Of a stretch of DNA of 64,000 nucleotides, positions 16,669-25,117 are shown one piece after another. The stretch is from Streptomyces paradoxus. GTDB taxonomy: Bacteria; Actinomycetota; Actinomycetes; Streptomycetales; Streptomycetaceae. Within the stretch, counting starts at the first letter, position 1; each line of letters opens with the position of its first letter. The notes beneath the pieces were generated by a model. The model made no database searches, was not told the origin of the DNA, and saw nothing but the letters and a program-made list of their open reading frames with translations. The stretch is from contig NZ_JACHGV010000013.1 in NCBI RefSeq assembly GCF_014202475.1, forward strand, positions 1-64,000, in the 5' to 3' direction. Made by a program: the position numbers and the translations under genes.

Positions 16669-18612
16669 ATGCCGGTCAAGGTCAGCGTCATCATCCCCGT
16701 GTACAACCCGGGGATCTACATCGAGGACTGCATCTCCTCGCTGCAGCGGCAGTCGCTGCCTCCCGACGAGTTCGAGGTGATCTTCGTCGACGACGGCTCG
16801 ACCGACGAGACCCCGGCCCGGCTCGACGCGCTCGCCGCCGAGGATCCCCGGATGAAGGTCATCCACCAGGAGAACTCCGGCTGGTCGGGCAAGCCCCGCA
16901 ACGTCGGCATCGAGGCCTCACAGGGCGAGTTCGTGATGTTCGTCGACAACGACGACTACCTGGGCGACGAGGCCCTGGAGCGGATGTACGACTACGGTGT
17001 GGCCAACGGTGCCGACGTCGTCGTGGGCAAGATGGCCGGCAAGAACCGCGGGGTGCCGGTGGAACTGTTCCGCCGCAACCGTCCGCGCGCCACCGTCGAG
17101 AACGCCCCGCTCATCGACAGCCTCACCCCGCACAAGATGATCCGCCGGGCCTTCCTGGACCGCATCGGCCTGCGCTTTCCCGAGGGCAGGCGGCGCCTGG
17201 AGGACCACGTCTTCATCGCCGAGGCGTATCTGCGCGCGGAGAACGTCTCCGTGCTCAGCGACTACGTCTGCTACTACCACCTCCGGCGGGACGACGGCTC
17301 CAACGCCGGTTTCGAACGCTTCGACCCCGTCGGCTACTTCAGGAATCTGCGCGAGGCCCTCGACGTCGTCGAGCGGTACACGGAGCCCGGTCCGGTGCGC
17401 GACCGGCTGTTCCGGCGCTGGCTGCGGGTGGAGATGGTGGAGCGGCTGCGGTCCCGGCGTCTGCTGAACCTGCCGGACGACTACCGCAGGGAGCTGTTCT
17501 CGGAGATCCACGAGGTCGTCGTCGAGCGCTTCGGGCCCGGTGTCGCCGCCGGTCTGCAGCCGACGCAGCAGGTCATCGCCGCGCTGACGGCGGCCGACCG
17601 GTACGACGACGTGGTGGCCTTCGCGGAGTGGGAGACCGGCGTCGCCCCCAAGGCCACCCCCGGGGACATCGCATGGCACGACGGCTCCCTCCGCATCGCC
17701 TTCACGGCCGAGTACCTGTCCGGCGGCGAGCCGATGCTGTTCCCGGCCGGTGCCGAGGCCACGCCGCTGACCGATGTGCCGAAGGACGTCACCGAGGCGG
17801 TGCGGTGGGTGGCCTCGGAGACCGCCGCGCGATTCGGGCAGGCCACGGCCGATCTGCTGCTGCGGGAGCGCTCCAGCGCCGCGCAGTACTTCCAGCCGGT
17901 GGAGTTCACGCGCGAGACCGTCCCGGTCGGGGACGGCGAGGAGGTCCGGCTGGTGCTGCGGGCGACCGCCACGGTCGACCCGGCCACCCTGCCCCGAGAC
18001 GGCGCCTGGGACGCACTCGTCCGGGTGAAGTCCGGCGGCTGGACCAAGGAGTGCCGGCTGGGCCCGGCGCCGCGCGAGGACCGGGCGGCACCCGAGGTGG
18101 GCCTCGTCGGCGACCGACCGGTGCTGCCGTACTGGACCGAACCGCACGGCAACCTCTCCCTTGAGGTCCGCCCGCGCGGCAAGCGGCTCGGGCTCGGCCG
18201 GGTGCAGCTGGGGGACGTCACCGTCTCCGACGGGCGGTTCCGGGTCCTGCTCCCGGTACACGTCACGGGCGGCACCGACGTGCGGCTGAGGTTTGTCTCC
18301 TCCCGCCGGATCGTGGAGGTGCCGGGCACGCTCTCCCCCGAGGCGGACCGGCCGGGCTCGGTGCTGGCGGCCGACCTGCCCTCCGAGGAACTGTCGGACG
18401 ACGTCTGGCGGGTGGCCGTGTGCCTCAACCCGGGCTCCGACCAGGCGCGTTTCACCGGCCTTCCGTTCGCCCTGCGGGCCGGGGGCGGGAGCGTCCTGGT
18501 GACGCCGGCGCCCGGGCCCGGTATGACGCTACGGCTGGCCCGGCGCGCGCGGCGCGTCCTGGGTGCCGCGCGCCGGAAGGTGAATTCCCGCATCAGGACC
18601 GGAGGGCGGTGA
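16669..18612 (+). CDS. Family 2 glycosyltransferase with C-terminal extension
   Basis: A 647-residue cytoplasmic glycosyltransferase. The GT-A domain covers roughly residues 1-280: VSVIIPVYNPGIYIEDC, FVDDGSTDE near 40, and the metal-binding DNDDY near 93. The remaining 350 residues hold a helical segment and beta-rich domains (VRLVLRATATVD, GRVQLGDVTVSDGRFRVLLPV) that look like the accessory domains of wall teichoic acid glycosyltransferases. It is followed 4 nt later by rmlC and faces the rmlABD operon. Transfer of rhamnose or another sugar to a cell-wall or extracellular glycan is therefore likely. The ATG at 16669 was chosen because homology begins there; an AAGGGG lies 12 nt upstream. Confidence 0.85.
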   Translation: MPVKVSVIIPVYNPGIYIEDCISSLQRQSLPPDEFEVIFVDDGSTDETPARLDALAAEDPRMKVIHQENSGWSGKPRNVGIEASQGEFVMFVDNDDYLGDEALERMYDYGVANGADVVVGKMAGKNRGVPVELFRRNRPRATVENAPLIDSLTPHKMIRRAFLDRIGLRFPEGRRRLEDHVFIAEAYLRAENVSVLSDYVCYYHLRRDDGSNAGFERFDPVGYFRNLREALDVVERYTEPGPVRDRLFRRWLRVEMVERLRSRRLLNLPDDYRRELFSEIHEVVVERFGPGVAAGLQPTQQVIAALTAADRYDDVVAFAEWETGVAPKATPGDIAWHDGSLRIAFTAEYLSGGEPMLFPAGAEATPLTDVPKDVTEAVRWVASETAARFGQATADLLLRERSSAAQYFQPVEFTRETVPVGDGEEVRLVLRATATVDPATLPRDGAWDALVRVKSGGWTKECRLGPAPREDRAAPEVGLVGDRPVLPYWTEPHGNLSLEVRPRGKRLGLGRVQLGDVTVSDGRFRVLLPVHVTGGTDVRLRFVSSRRIVEVPGTLSPEADRPGSVLAADLPSEELSDDVWRVAVCLNPGSDQARFTGLPFALRAGGGSVLVTPAPGPGMTLRLARRARRVLGAARRKVNSRIRTGGR

Positions 18613-18616
18613 CGGC

Positions 18617-19222
18617 ATGCGACCGCTGGGTATAGAGGGCGCCTGGATTCTGGAGCCCAAGATCTTCCCGGACGACCGGGGCAGCTTCCACGAGTGGTAC
18701 CGGGGTGCGGAGTTCCGCGAGGCGACGGGGTACGACCTGTCGCTGGCCCAGGCCAACTGCTCGGTCTCGCGACGGGGCGTGCTGCGGGGCGTGCACTTCG
18801 CCGACGTGCCGCCCGGCCAGGCCAAGTACATCACCTGTGTACGCGGTGCCGTCCTGGACGTGGTGGTCGACATCCGCGTGGGCTCCCCCGACTACGGGAA
18901 GTGGGAGGCCGTACGGCTCGACGACGACACGCGGCACGCCATGTTCCTCGCGGAGGGCCTCGGCCACGCCTTCATGGCCCTCACGGACGACGCGACGGTG
19001 GTCTACCTGTGCTCGGAGGGCTACGCCCCGGGCCGTGAACACGGCATTCACCCCCTCGACCCGGCCCTCGGCATCGAGTGGCCCGAGGGCATCACCCCGC
19101 TCCTCTCCCCCAAGGACGAGCAGGCCCCCACATTGGCGGAGGCGGAACGCCAGGGGCTGCTGCCGTCCTACGAGGCCTGCCTGGCCTACTACGCGGAACT
19201 GCGGGGCGAGCAGGGGACGTAG
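18617..19222 (+). CDS. rmlC: dTDP-4-dehydrorhamnose 3,5-epimerase
   Basis: A 201-residue RmlC-type cupin epimerase that converts dTDP-4-keto-6-deoxy-glucose to the 4-keto-rhamnose form. Signatures include FPDDRGSFHEWYR near residue 17, the catalytic-His region RRGVLRGVHF near 52, GAVLDVVVDIRVGSP, and GLGHAFMAL near 114. It follows the glycosyltransferase by 4 nt. The other three dTDP-rhamnose enzymes lie on the opposite strand beyond a convergent terminator. Confidence 0.93.
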   Translation: MRPLGIEGAWILEPKIFPDDRGSFHEWYRGAEFREATGYDLSLAQANCSVSRRGVLRGVHFADVPPGQAKYITCVRGAVLDVVVDIRVGSPDYGKWEAVRLDDDTRHAMFLAEGLGHAFMALTDDATVVYLCSEGYAPGREHGIHPLDPALGIEWPEGITPLLSPKDEQAPTLAEAERQGLLPSYEACLAYYAELRGEQGT

Positions 19223-19240
19223 GCCTGGGCCGCCCATGGC

Positions 19241-19280
19241 ACACAGCAGGCCCGGACGCGTGAAGCGTCCGGGCCTGTGT
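19241..19280. terminator. Convergent (bidirectional) terminator hairpin
   Basis: AGGCCCGGACGC pairs with GCGTCCGGGCCT around the loop GTGAA, and an outer ACAC/GTGT adds four more pairs after a short bulge. The hairpin sits between the rmlC end and the end of the minus-strand rml operon, so it can stop transcription from both sides. Confidence 0.85.
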
Positions 19281-19340
19281 CGCGTCGGGCCGGGAAGGCG
19301 TCGGCGCCGGCCGCCCCCGGGCGGTGGCCGGCGCCGTCGT

Positions 19341-20144
19341 TCAGCGGCTCACACCGACCTGCTGCAGGGCCTTGCGCAGCGGCTCCCAGCCGACGGCGCG
19401 GGGCAGGCCGCGGTTGCGGGCCTGGGTGAGGGGACGCCAGAAGCCCGCTCCCAGGAGGGTCTCGGGGCGGACCGCGCCGGCCCGCTCCAGGATCGCCTCG
19501 GGGACCTTCTGCGGATCGGGGATCTTGTACTCGGCCATGATCTCGTCGTACTTGTCGTGCAGGACCCGGTTGTCCGGGTCGGCGCCGAAGACGACCAGCT
19601 GTCCGGTGGGGGCGGTGTCCACCTGCACCGTCACCAGGTCCGGGCGGTAGCGCGCCAGCACCTCGGTGATCTTGTAGACATCGCCGGTCCAGGCGTTGGT
19701 GTGCCGGTCCCGGGCCGCCTCGTCGATGCTGCGCGGCAGCATGTCGTCGAGGACGATCACACTGCCCCAGTCCGAGTACTTCTCGACGTTCATGAAGTCG
19801 CGCAGCGCGAACTCGAACAGGTGCATACCGTCGATGAACGACAGGTCCAGCGTCGTGCGGCGCCAGTAGCCGATCGGGCTGCGGCCGCGGCGCAGGTTGC
19901 GCAGCGGGTGACGGCCGCCCTTGAGGTGCTGGAGCGGATTGTCGCGCGCGAAGAAGTCGTCGCTGGTGGCCTTCACCAGGTGGACGTCGCACCTCAGCTC
20001 CGACACCACCTTGAAGGCCGGGTCGATCGCGATGCTGGGGACGCGGGACAGCGTCAGGCTGCGCCCGTCGTTGACGCCGATCTCCAGGTAGTTGCGATTG
20101 GCGCTGACCTTGTGCAGTTCCCGGAGGAACTCATGGCGTTTCAC
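19341..20144 (-). CDS. Class I SAM-dependent methyltransferase in the rml operon
   Basis: A 267-residue protein with a SAM-binding motif NYLEIGVNDGRSL near residue 18, an acidic strand end SIAIDP, and DLSFIDGMHLFEFALRDFMN, like class I methyltransferases found in polysaccharide clusters. The C terminus is LLGAGFWRPLTQARN. The GTG at 20144 overlaps the end of rmlD by 14 nt, implying translational coupling. An upstream ATG at 20183 lies inside rmlD and was not preferred. It probably methylates a glycan or sugar nucleotide, but the substrate is not known. Confidence 0.78.
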   Translation of the reverse strand: MKRHEFLRELHKVSANRNYLEIGVNDGRSLTLSRVPSIAIDPAFKVVSELRCDVHLVKATSDDFFARDNPLQHLKGGRHPLRNLRRGRSPIGYWRRTTLDLSFIDGMHLFEFALRDFMNVEKYSDWGSVIVLDDMLPRSIDEAARDRHTNAWTGDVYKITEVLARYRPDLVTVQVDTAPTGQLVVFGADPDNRVLHDKYDEIMAEYKIPDPQKVPEAILERAGAVRPETLLGAGFWRPLTQARNRGLPRAVGWEPLRKALQQVGVSR

Positions 20145-21018
20145 GAGGAGGACCTTCCTTGCGGATGCGGGGCAGTGCTTCATGCAGGGCGGAGCGCCAG
20201 TCGCGCGGCAGGGGCAGGCCGATCTCCTGCCACCGTCCGTGGGCGAGGGCGCTGTACGCCGGACGGGGCGCGGGCCGGGGGAAGGCCGCGCTGCTGGTGG
20301 GGCGCACCCGGTCCGGGTCGGCGCCGATGAGGGAGAACACCTCGCGGGCGAGGTCGTACCAGGTGGCCTCGCCGGAGCCGGTCGCGTGGAAGACGCCGTG
20401 CGCGCGGGGGCCGAGCAGGGGGCCGAGGTCGGCGATCCGCTCGGCGACGTCCGCGCTCCAGGTGGGCTGACCGCGCTGGTCGTCGACGACGTCGAGGGTG
20501 TCGCGGCGGGCTTCCAGTCCGATCATGGTCCGGACGAAGCTGGCGCCGTGGACGCCGTACAGCCACGCCGTGCGCACGATCGCGCTCGCGCCGGGGAGCT
20601 CTTCCAGTACCGCCCGTTCACCGGCCAGCTTGGTGCGACCGTAGGCGGTGCGCGGGCCCGTCGGGTGGTCCTCCGGGTAGGGGGTGGTGCGGGCCTCGCC
20701 GGAGAAGACGTAGTCGGTGGAGACGTGGATCATGCGGGCGTCGTGCGCGGCGCAGGCCCGGGCCAGCAGACGCGGGCCGTCGCCGTTGATCTCCAGGGCG
20801 CGGGCCTCGTCGGTCTCGGCGTCGTCGACGGCCGTGTAGGCGGCGCAGTTCACGACGAGGCCGGGGCGGTGCTCCCGGACAGCGGCATCGACGGCCTCGG
20901 GGCTGGTGATGTCCAGCGCGGCGCGGTCGAGGCCCACGACGCTCTCGCCGCGGCTCGTCAGTTCCCCGACGACGTCACGGCCGAGCATGCCGCCCGCGCC
21001 GGTGATCAGCCACTTCAT
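20131..21018 (-). CDS. rmlD: dTDP-4-dehydrorhamnose reductase
   Basis: A 295-residue SDR enzyme that reduces dTDP-4-keto-L-rhamnose to dTDP-L-rhamnose with NAD(P)H. The N-terminal WLITGAGGMLGRDVV holds the dinucleotide-binding glycines, VSTDYVFSG near residue 100 is the RmlD signature, and TAYGRTKLAGE holds the catalytic Tyr and Lys. ATG at 21018 overlaps the rmlB stop by 4 nt. Downstream it overlaps the methyltransferase start, so the genes form a tight operon. Confidence 0.93.
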   Translation of the reverse strand: MKWLITGAGGMLGRDVVGELTSRGESVVGLDRAALDITSPEAVDAAVREHRPGLVVNCAAYTAVDDAETDEARALEINGDGPRLLARACAAHDARMIHVSTDYVFSGEARTTPYPEDHPTGPRTAYGRTKLAGERAVLEELPGASAIVRTAWLYGVHGASFVRTMIGLEARRDTLDVVDDQRGQPTWSADVAERIADLGPLLGPRAHGVFHATGSGEATWYDLAREVFSLIGADPDRVRPTSSAAFPRPAPRPAYSALAHGRWQEIGLPLPRDWRSALHEALPRIRKEGPPRETP

Positions 21019-21995
21019 GCCCGCTCCTGGGCGACGCGCTGCTTCAGGGGCTCCCACCAGGCCCGGTTGTCGCGGTACCAGGCGACGGTCTCGGCGAGTC
21101 CGGTGGTGAAGTCGTGGCGGGGGCGGTAGCCGAGTTCGTCGCGGGCCTTGGAGCAGTCGACGGAGTAGCGCAGGTCGTGGCCCTTGCGGTCCTCGACGTA
21201 CTCCACCCGGTCCCAGTCCGCCCCGCAGGCGTCCAGGAGCAGGCCGGTGAGCTCCTTGTTGGTGAGCTCGGTGCCGCCGCCGATGTTGTAGATCTCGCCG
21301 GGCCGGCCCTTCGTGCGGGCGAGGTCGACGCCCTGGCAGTGGTCGTCGACGTGCAGCCAGTCGCGGATGTTGCGGCCCTCGCCGTACAGCGGCACCGTGT
21401 GGCCGTCGAGGAGGTTGGTGACGAACAGCGGGATGACCTTCTCGGGGAACTGGTGCGGGCCGTAGTTGTTGGAGCAGCGCGTGACGCGCACGTCCAGGCC
21501 GTGGGTGCGGTGGTAGGCCAGCGCGAGCAGGTCGGAGGAGGCCTTGGAGGCCGAATACGGCGAGTTGGGCTGGAGCGGGTGGTCCTCCGGCCAGGAGCCG
21601 GACTCGATGGACCCGTAGACCTCGTCGGTGGAGACGTGCACGAAGGGGCCCACGTCGTGGCGCAGGGCGGCGTCCAGCAGGGTCTGGGTGCCGAGGACGT
21701 TGGTGCGGACGAAGTCGGCGGCGCCGCTGATCGAGCGGTCCACGTGGGACTCGGCGGCGAAGTGCACGACCTGGTCCGCGCCGGCCATCAGTTTGTCGAC
21801 CAGTTCGGCGTCGCAGATGTCGCCCTGCACGAACTCCAGCCGCGGGTGGGTCAGTTCGAGGTTGTCGAGGGTGCCGGCGTAGGTGAGCTTGTCCAGCACG
21901 GTGATGCGCGGCGCGTCGGGCGCGTCCGAGGCGAGCAGGGCGCGGACGTAGCGGGAGCCGATGAACCCGGCGGCGCCGGTGACGAGGAGGTTCAT
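21015..21995 (-). CDS. rmlB: dTDP-glucose 4,6-dehydratase
   Basis: A 326-residue extended SDR enzyme that makes dTDP-4-keto-6-deoxyglucose. It shows VTGAAGFIGSRYVRALL at the N terminus, HFAAESHVDRSI near residue 80, VSTDEVYGS near 120 and the catalytic YSASKA near 146. RCSNNYGPHQFPEKVIPLF is diagnostic of the family. It is the second gene of the minus-strand rml operon, overlapping rmlA by 4 nt and rmlD by 4 nt. Confidence 0.96.
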   Translation of the reverse strand: MNLLVTGAAGFIGSRYVRALLASDAPDAPRITVLDKLTYAGTLDNLELTHPRLEFVQGDICDAELVDKLMAGADQVVHFAAESHVDRSISGAADFVRTNVLGTQTLLDAALRHDVGPFVHVSTDEVYGSIESGSWPEDHPLQPNSPYSASKASSDLLALAYHRTHGLDVRVTRCSNNYGPHQFPEKVIPLFVTNLLDGHTVPLYGEGRNIRDWLHVDDHCQGVDLARTKGRPGEIYNIGGGTELTNKELTGLLLDACGADWDRVEYVEDRKGHDLRYSVDCSKARDELGYRPRHDFTTGLAETVAWYRDNRAWWEPLKQRVAQERA

Positions 21996-23059
21996 GAAGT
22001 GATCTGCACCTTGCTGTGATCTCCGAGGACGAGACGGTGGGCGCTGGGGACGCTGGGGGCGGGGGTCACCTCGACGTGCCGGCCGATCAGCGAGGCCTCG
22101 ATGCGGCCGACGCCCTGGATCGAGGAGTCCCGCAGGACGATGGAGAACTCCAGCTCGCTGTCGGTGATCCGGCAGTTCTCGGCGACGGAGGTGAAGGGGC
22201 CGACGTAGGAGTTGCTGACGACGGTGCCCGAGCCGATGACGACGGGGCCGACGACACGGGAGTTGACGATCCGCGCGCCCTCCTCGAGCACGACGCGCCC
22301 GATGGTCTCCGACGCGTCGTCCACCTCGCCGTCGATGCGGCGCTCCATGGCTTCGAGGACCGTGCGGTTCACCTCGAGCATGTCGCCGACGTTGCCGGTG
22401 TCCTTCCAGTAGCCCTTGATGACGGTGGAGCGCACGTCGGCGCGGGTGTCGATCAGGTGCTGGATGGCGTGGGTGATCTCCAGTTCACCGCGCCAGGAGG
22501 GTTCGATGGCGCGGACCGCCTCGTGGATGAGGGGCGTGAACAGGTAGACGCCGACCAGCGCGAGATCGCTCTTGGGCTGGTCGGGCTTCTCCTCCAGGCC
22601 GATCACCTGGCCGGACTGGTCGAGTTCGGCGACGCCGAAGGCGCGGGGGTCGGCCACGCGCGTGAGCAGGATCTGGGCGTCGGGCCGGTTGCCGCGGAAC
22701 TCGTCGACGAGGCCGGTGATGCCGCCGACGATGAAGTTGTCGCCGAGGTACATCACGAAGTCGTCGTCACCGAGAAAGTCCCGGGCGATCAGGACCGCGT
22801 GGGCCAGCCCGAGGGGCCGCTCCTGGGGGATGTAGGTGACCTTGAGGCCGAACGTCGACCCGTCCCCGACCGCTTCCTCGATCTCCTCGGCGGTGTCCCC
22901 GACGATCATGCCCACGTCGGTGATGCCGGCCTCGGCGATCGACTCCAACCCGTAGAACAGCACGGGCTTGTTGGCCACGGGCACCAGTTGTTTGGCCGAC
23001 GTGTGCGTGATCGGCCTCAGTCTTGTTCCTGCGCCGCCGGACAGCACGAGAGCCTTCAT
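21992..23059 (-). CDS. rmlA: Glucose-1-phosphate thymidylyltransferase, long (StrD-like) form
   Basis: A 355-residue nucleotidyltransferase that forms dTDP-glucose, first step of the pathway. LSGGAGTRLRPITHTSAKQLVPVANKP and YLGDNFI near residue 108 mark the active site. Unlike the 290-residue RmlA, it carries a C-terminal left-handed beta-helix (NSRVVGPVVIGSGTVVSNSYVGPFTSV), as in StrD-type enzymes of secondary metabolism. ATG at 23059 follows AAGG; a GTG three codons upstream would overlap that site. It heads the rmlA-rmlB-rmlD-methyltransferase operon. Confidence 0.93.
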   Translation of the reverse strand: MKALVLSGGAGTRLRPITHTSAKQLVPVANKPVLFYGLESIAEAGITDVGMIVGDTAEEIEEAVGDGSTFGLKVTYIPQERPLGLAHAVLIARDFLGDDDFVMYLGDNFIVGGITGLVDEFRGNRPDAQILLTRVADPRAFGVAELDQSGQVIGLEEKPDQPKSDLALVGVYLFTPLIHEAVRAIEPSWRGELEITHAIQHLIDTRADVRSTVIKGYWKDTGNVGDMLEVNRTVLEAMERRIDGEVDDASETIGRVVLEEGARIVNSRVVGPVVIGSGTVVSNSYVGPFTSVAENCRITDSELEFSIVLRDSSIQGVGRIEASLIGRHVEVTPAPSVPSAHRLVLGDHSKVQITS

Positions 23060-23163
23060 TCGGTTCACCTTAGTCGTGATCCGGCGGATGTGAACATCAC
23101 TTCTTTTAGTTGTCGACGCGCGGAGTTACCCGGGTCGTCGCCGCGCGGTCCCGCGCAGGGAGG

Positions 23164-23337
23164 TCAGTCCTCACCCCGGACGATGTTCCACTCCGCACCG
23201 GAGCGCACCGCTCCCGGGGTGCCCCGGTCCTCGACGGCGGGGAGGCAGGTCCGCAGCGCGGCCTTTCCGCGCAGGCGGCGTGCCTTCGACCAGCCGGTCT
23301 CGTGCTGACGGACGACGGGCTTCTCACTGGTGTCCAT
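23164..23337 (-). CDS. Small hypothetical protein
   Basis: A possible 57-residue protein on the minus strand, beginning MDTSEKPVVRQHETGWSK and ending AEWNIVRGED. Its third codon positions are strongly G or C, as expected of coding DNA here. A GAAGGAAG lies upstream of both the ATG at 23337 and an in-frame GTG at 23346. It is basic in the middle and has no signal peptide or cysteine motif. I do not recognise it; it may be a spurious frame. Confidence 0.4.
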   Translation of the reverse strand: MDTSEKPVVRQHETGWSKARRLRGKAALRTCLPAVEDRGTPGAVRSGAEWNIVRGED

Positions 23338-23474
23338 GGACTCCACGACTCATCATCTTCCTTCTGCTTCCACTGATGTTCGAGTCCCCAGCGGAAAACC
23401 GAACAAACCCGGGCCGGGACGCCTGTGCCGCGCCCTCGAACTCCCCCGCTCCCGCCCGGTGTTCCCGGACGGAC

Positions 23475-23510
23475 GACGGTCCCGCGCACGGCGTGGTGCG
23501 CGGGACCGTC
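23475..23510 (-). terminator. Terminator downstream of the CBS-domain gene
   Basis: GACGGTCCCGCGCAC and GTGCGCGGGACCGTC form a perfect 15-bp stem around the 6-nt loop GGCGTG. It lies 26 nt beyond the stop of the minus-strand CBS gene. Confidence 0.85.
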
Positions 23511-23535
23511 TCCTGGGTCCGCCGGTCGCGGCCGG

Positions 23536-23955
23536 TCAGGCGTTGGGGCGCGCGGCGCTGATGTCGCCGAGTGCCGACTCCGGGTCGCGCTCCATGGCCA
23601 GGTCGCCCAGGGAGACGATGCCCACGGGGTGCCCGTGGTCGACGACCGGGATGCGGCGTACGGAGTGCTCGCGCATCAGCCGCACCGCCTGGACCAGGTC
23701 GTCGTCGGGGCTGACGGTGACCACCTCGTCGCTGCACGCGCCGGCGACGGTGATCCGCTCCGGGTCGCCGCCCTTGCTGACCGACCGGACCACGAGGTCG
23801 CGGTCGGTGACCAGACCTCGCAGGTGGTCGCCGTCCGTCACCAGGACGACTCCGAGGTCCTCGTCGCGCATGATGCGCGCCACCTCGGCGACGGAGGTCT
23901 GCGGCTCGACGGTGACCGGGTCGCCGGTCATGATGTCGCGGACATGCTGAGCCAT
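23536..23955 (-). CDS. Two-CBS-domain protein
   Basis: A 139-residue protein made of two CBS domains: residues 5-60 (VRDIMTGDPVTVEPQTSVAEVARIM to GLVTDRDLV) and 70-125 (DEVVTVSPDDDLVQAVRLM to GIVSLGDLA). CBS pairs bind adenine nucleotides and act as energy or redox sensors. No catalytic domain is attached, so any partner must be a separate protein. ATG at 23955 follows GAAGAGGAA. Stand-alone CBS proteins are common and often stress-induced in Streptomyces. Confidence 0.92.
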   Translation of the reverse strand: MAQHVRDIMTGDPVTVEPQTSVAEVARIMRDEDLGVVLVTDGDHLRGLVTDRDLVVRSVSKGGDPERITVAGACSDEVVTVSPDDDLVQAVRLMREHSVRRIPVVDHGHPVGIVSLGDLAMERDPESALGDISAARPNA

Positions 23956-24029
23956 GACATTCCTCTTCCTTCGGCTCGTGGCGGTTGCTCCGTCCTACGC
24001 CGCGCCGGGTACCCGGTCACGGCGCGGTG

Positions 24030-24962
24030 TCACCAGGTGGGGCCGGCCTCCAGCAGACGGTCGCGGACGACGGCGACGTGCGGGTTGTCCGAGGTGCCCG
24101 GCCGCTGGACGAGGAAGCCGGTGTTGATCGGCGCGTCCTCGGGGGCGTCGAGGAGGACCAGGGCGCCGGACGCCAGTTCCCCGGCGCACAGGTAGCGCGG
24201 CAGCACGCTGAAGCCGGCCCCCGCCGTGACCAGCGCCAGGACGGCCCTCAGGTCCGGTACCGACACGGCGGCGCGGCAGTTCAGGCGCCGGCCGAAGACG
24301 TGCCGCCAGTAGCGGCGCACGATGGGCAGGTCCTCGGCGTAGGTGATCAGCGGGACGTCGTGCAGCGCGGCGGGCCGGTCGGCGGCCGGGCGCCGCGCGA
24401 GGCGGTCGGCCCAGGCGGGGGCGGCGACCAGGACGAACTCCTCGTCGGCCAGTGGCACCGCGGACAGGGTGCGGCCGCGGGGCCGGCTGGTGGCGATCAC
24501 CAGGTCGTGGCGGCCGGCGCGCAGTTCGTCGAGCAGGGGCTCGGTCAGCCCGGTCGTGACGCGCAGCCGTACGCCTTCGGTGACGAGCGGGGCGAGGGCG
24601 GGCAGGGCCCGGATGGAGAGCAGTTCGGCGGGCCCGGCCAGATGGACCGGCTCGGCACGCGACTCCCGCGGGCCGTGACCGGTGGCCTCGGCGAGCGCGT
24701 CGAGGGGTCCCGCGACACGGGTCGCGAGTTCGTCGGCGACCGCCGTGGGGGCGACGCCGCGCGGCAGCCGCTCGAACAGCTCCCTGCGGGTCTGCCGCTC
24801 CAGCGAGCGGATCTGCGTGGTGACGGTCGGCTGGGACAGGCCCAGCAGCTGCGCGGCGGCCGTGAAGGAGCCGGCCCGGTACACGGCCAGGAAGGTGCGC
24901 AGCAGGTTCAGGTCCGGCTGGGCGGGCGCTCCGGTGGCGCCGAGGGGATCGAGAGGCCTCAC
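24030..24962 (-). CDS. LysR family transcriptional regulator
   Basis: A 310-residue LysR-type regulator. The winged HTH covers about residues 17-75 (LNLLRTFLAVYRAGSFTAAAQLLGLSQ), and a periplasmic-binding-like effector domain follows (DLVIATSRPRG, GAGFSVLPRYL). The GTG at 24962 is the first plausible start. The gene is divergent from the DJ-1/PfpI-type gene, and three CATTGG repeats lie between them, matching the usual LysR layout in which the regulator controls the adjacent divergent gene. Confidence 0.9.
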   Translation of the reverse strand: MRPLDPLGATGAPAQPDLNLLRTFLAVYRAGSFTAAAQLLGLSQPTVTTQIRSLERQTRRELFERLPRGVAPTAVADELATRVAGPLDALAEATGHGPRESRAEPVHLAGPAELLSIRALPALAPLVTEGVRLRVTTGLTEPLLDELRAGRHDLVIATSRPRGRTLSAVPLADEEFVLVAAPAWADRLARRPAADRPAALHDVPLITYAEDLPIVRRYWRHVFGRRLNCRAAVSVPDLRAVLALVTAGAGFSVLPRYLCAGELASGALVLLDAPEDAPINTGFLVQRPGTSDNPHVAVVRDRLLEAGPTW

Positions 24963-24987
24963 ACGATCCGACCCTACTGCTCTGCCC

Positions 24988-25027
24988 CATTGGAAATCCT
25001 ATGTCCGGCATTGGTACCGCCATTGGA
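24988..25027. promoter_or_regulatory. Three CATTGG direct repeats in the LysR/DJ-1 intergenic region
   Basis: CATTGGAAA (24988), CATTGGTA (25009) and CATTGGAAA (25021) occur in the 155-nt divergent region, with start spacings of 21 and 12 nt. Their AT content stands out and they sit where LysR proteins normally bind. Confidence 0.5.
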
Positions 25028-25117
25028 AAACCGGCGGTCCGGACGCCTACGGTCGTTCTCGTACGAGTCATCGCCGCGCTGCTGAGCCGCGGCCCGTCCC
25101 ACGGAGATGCACCCACC

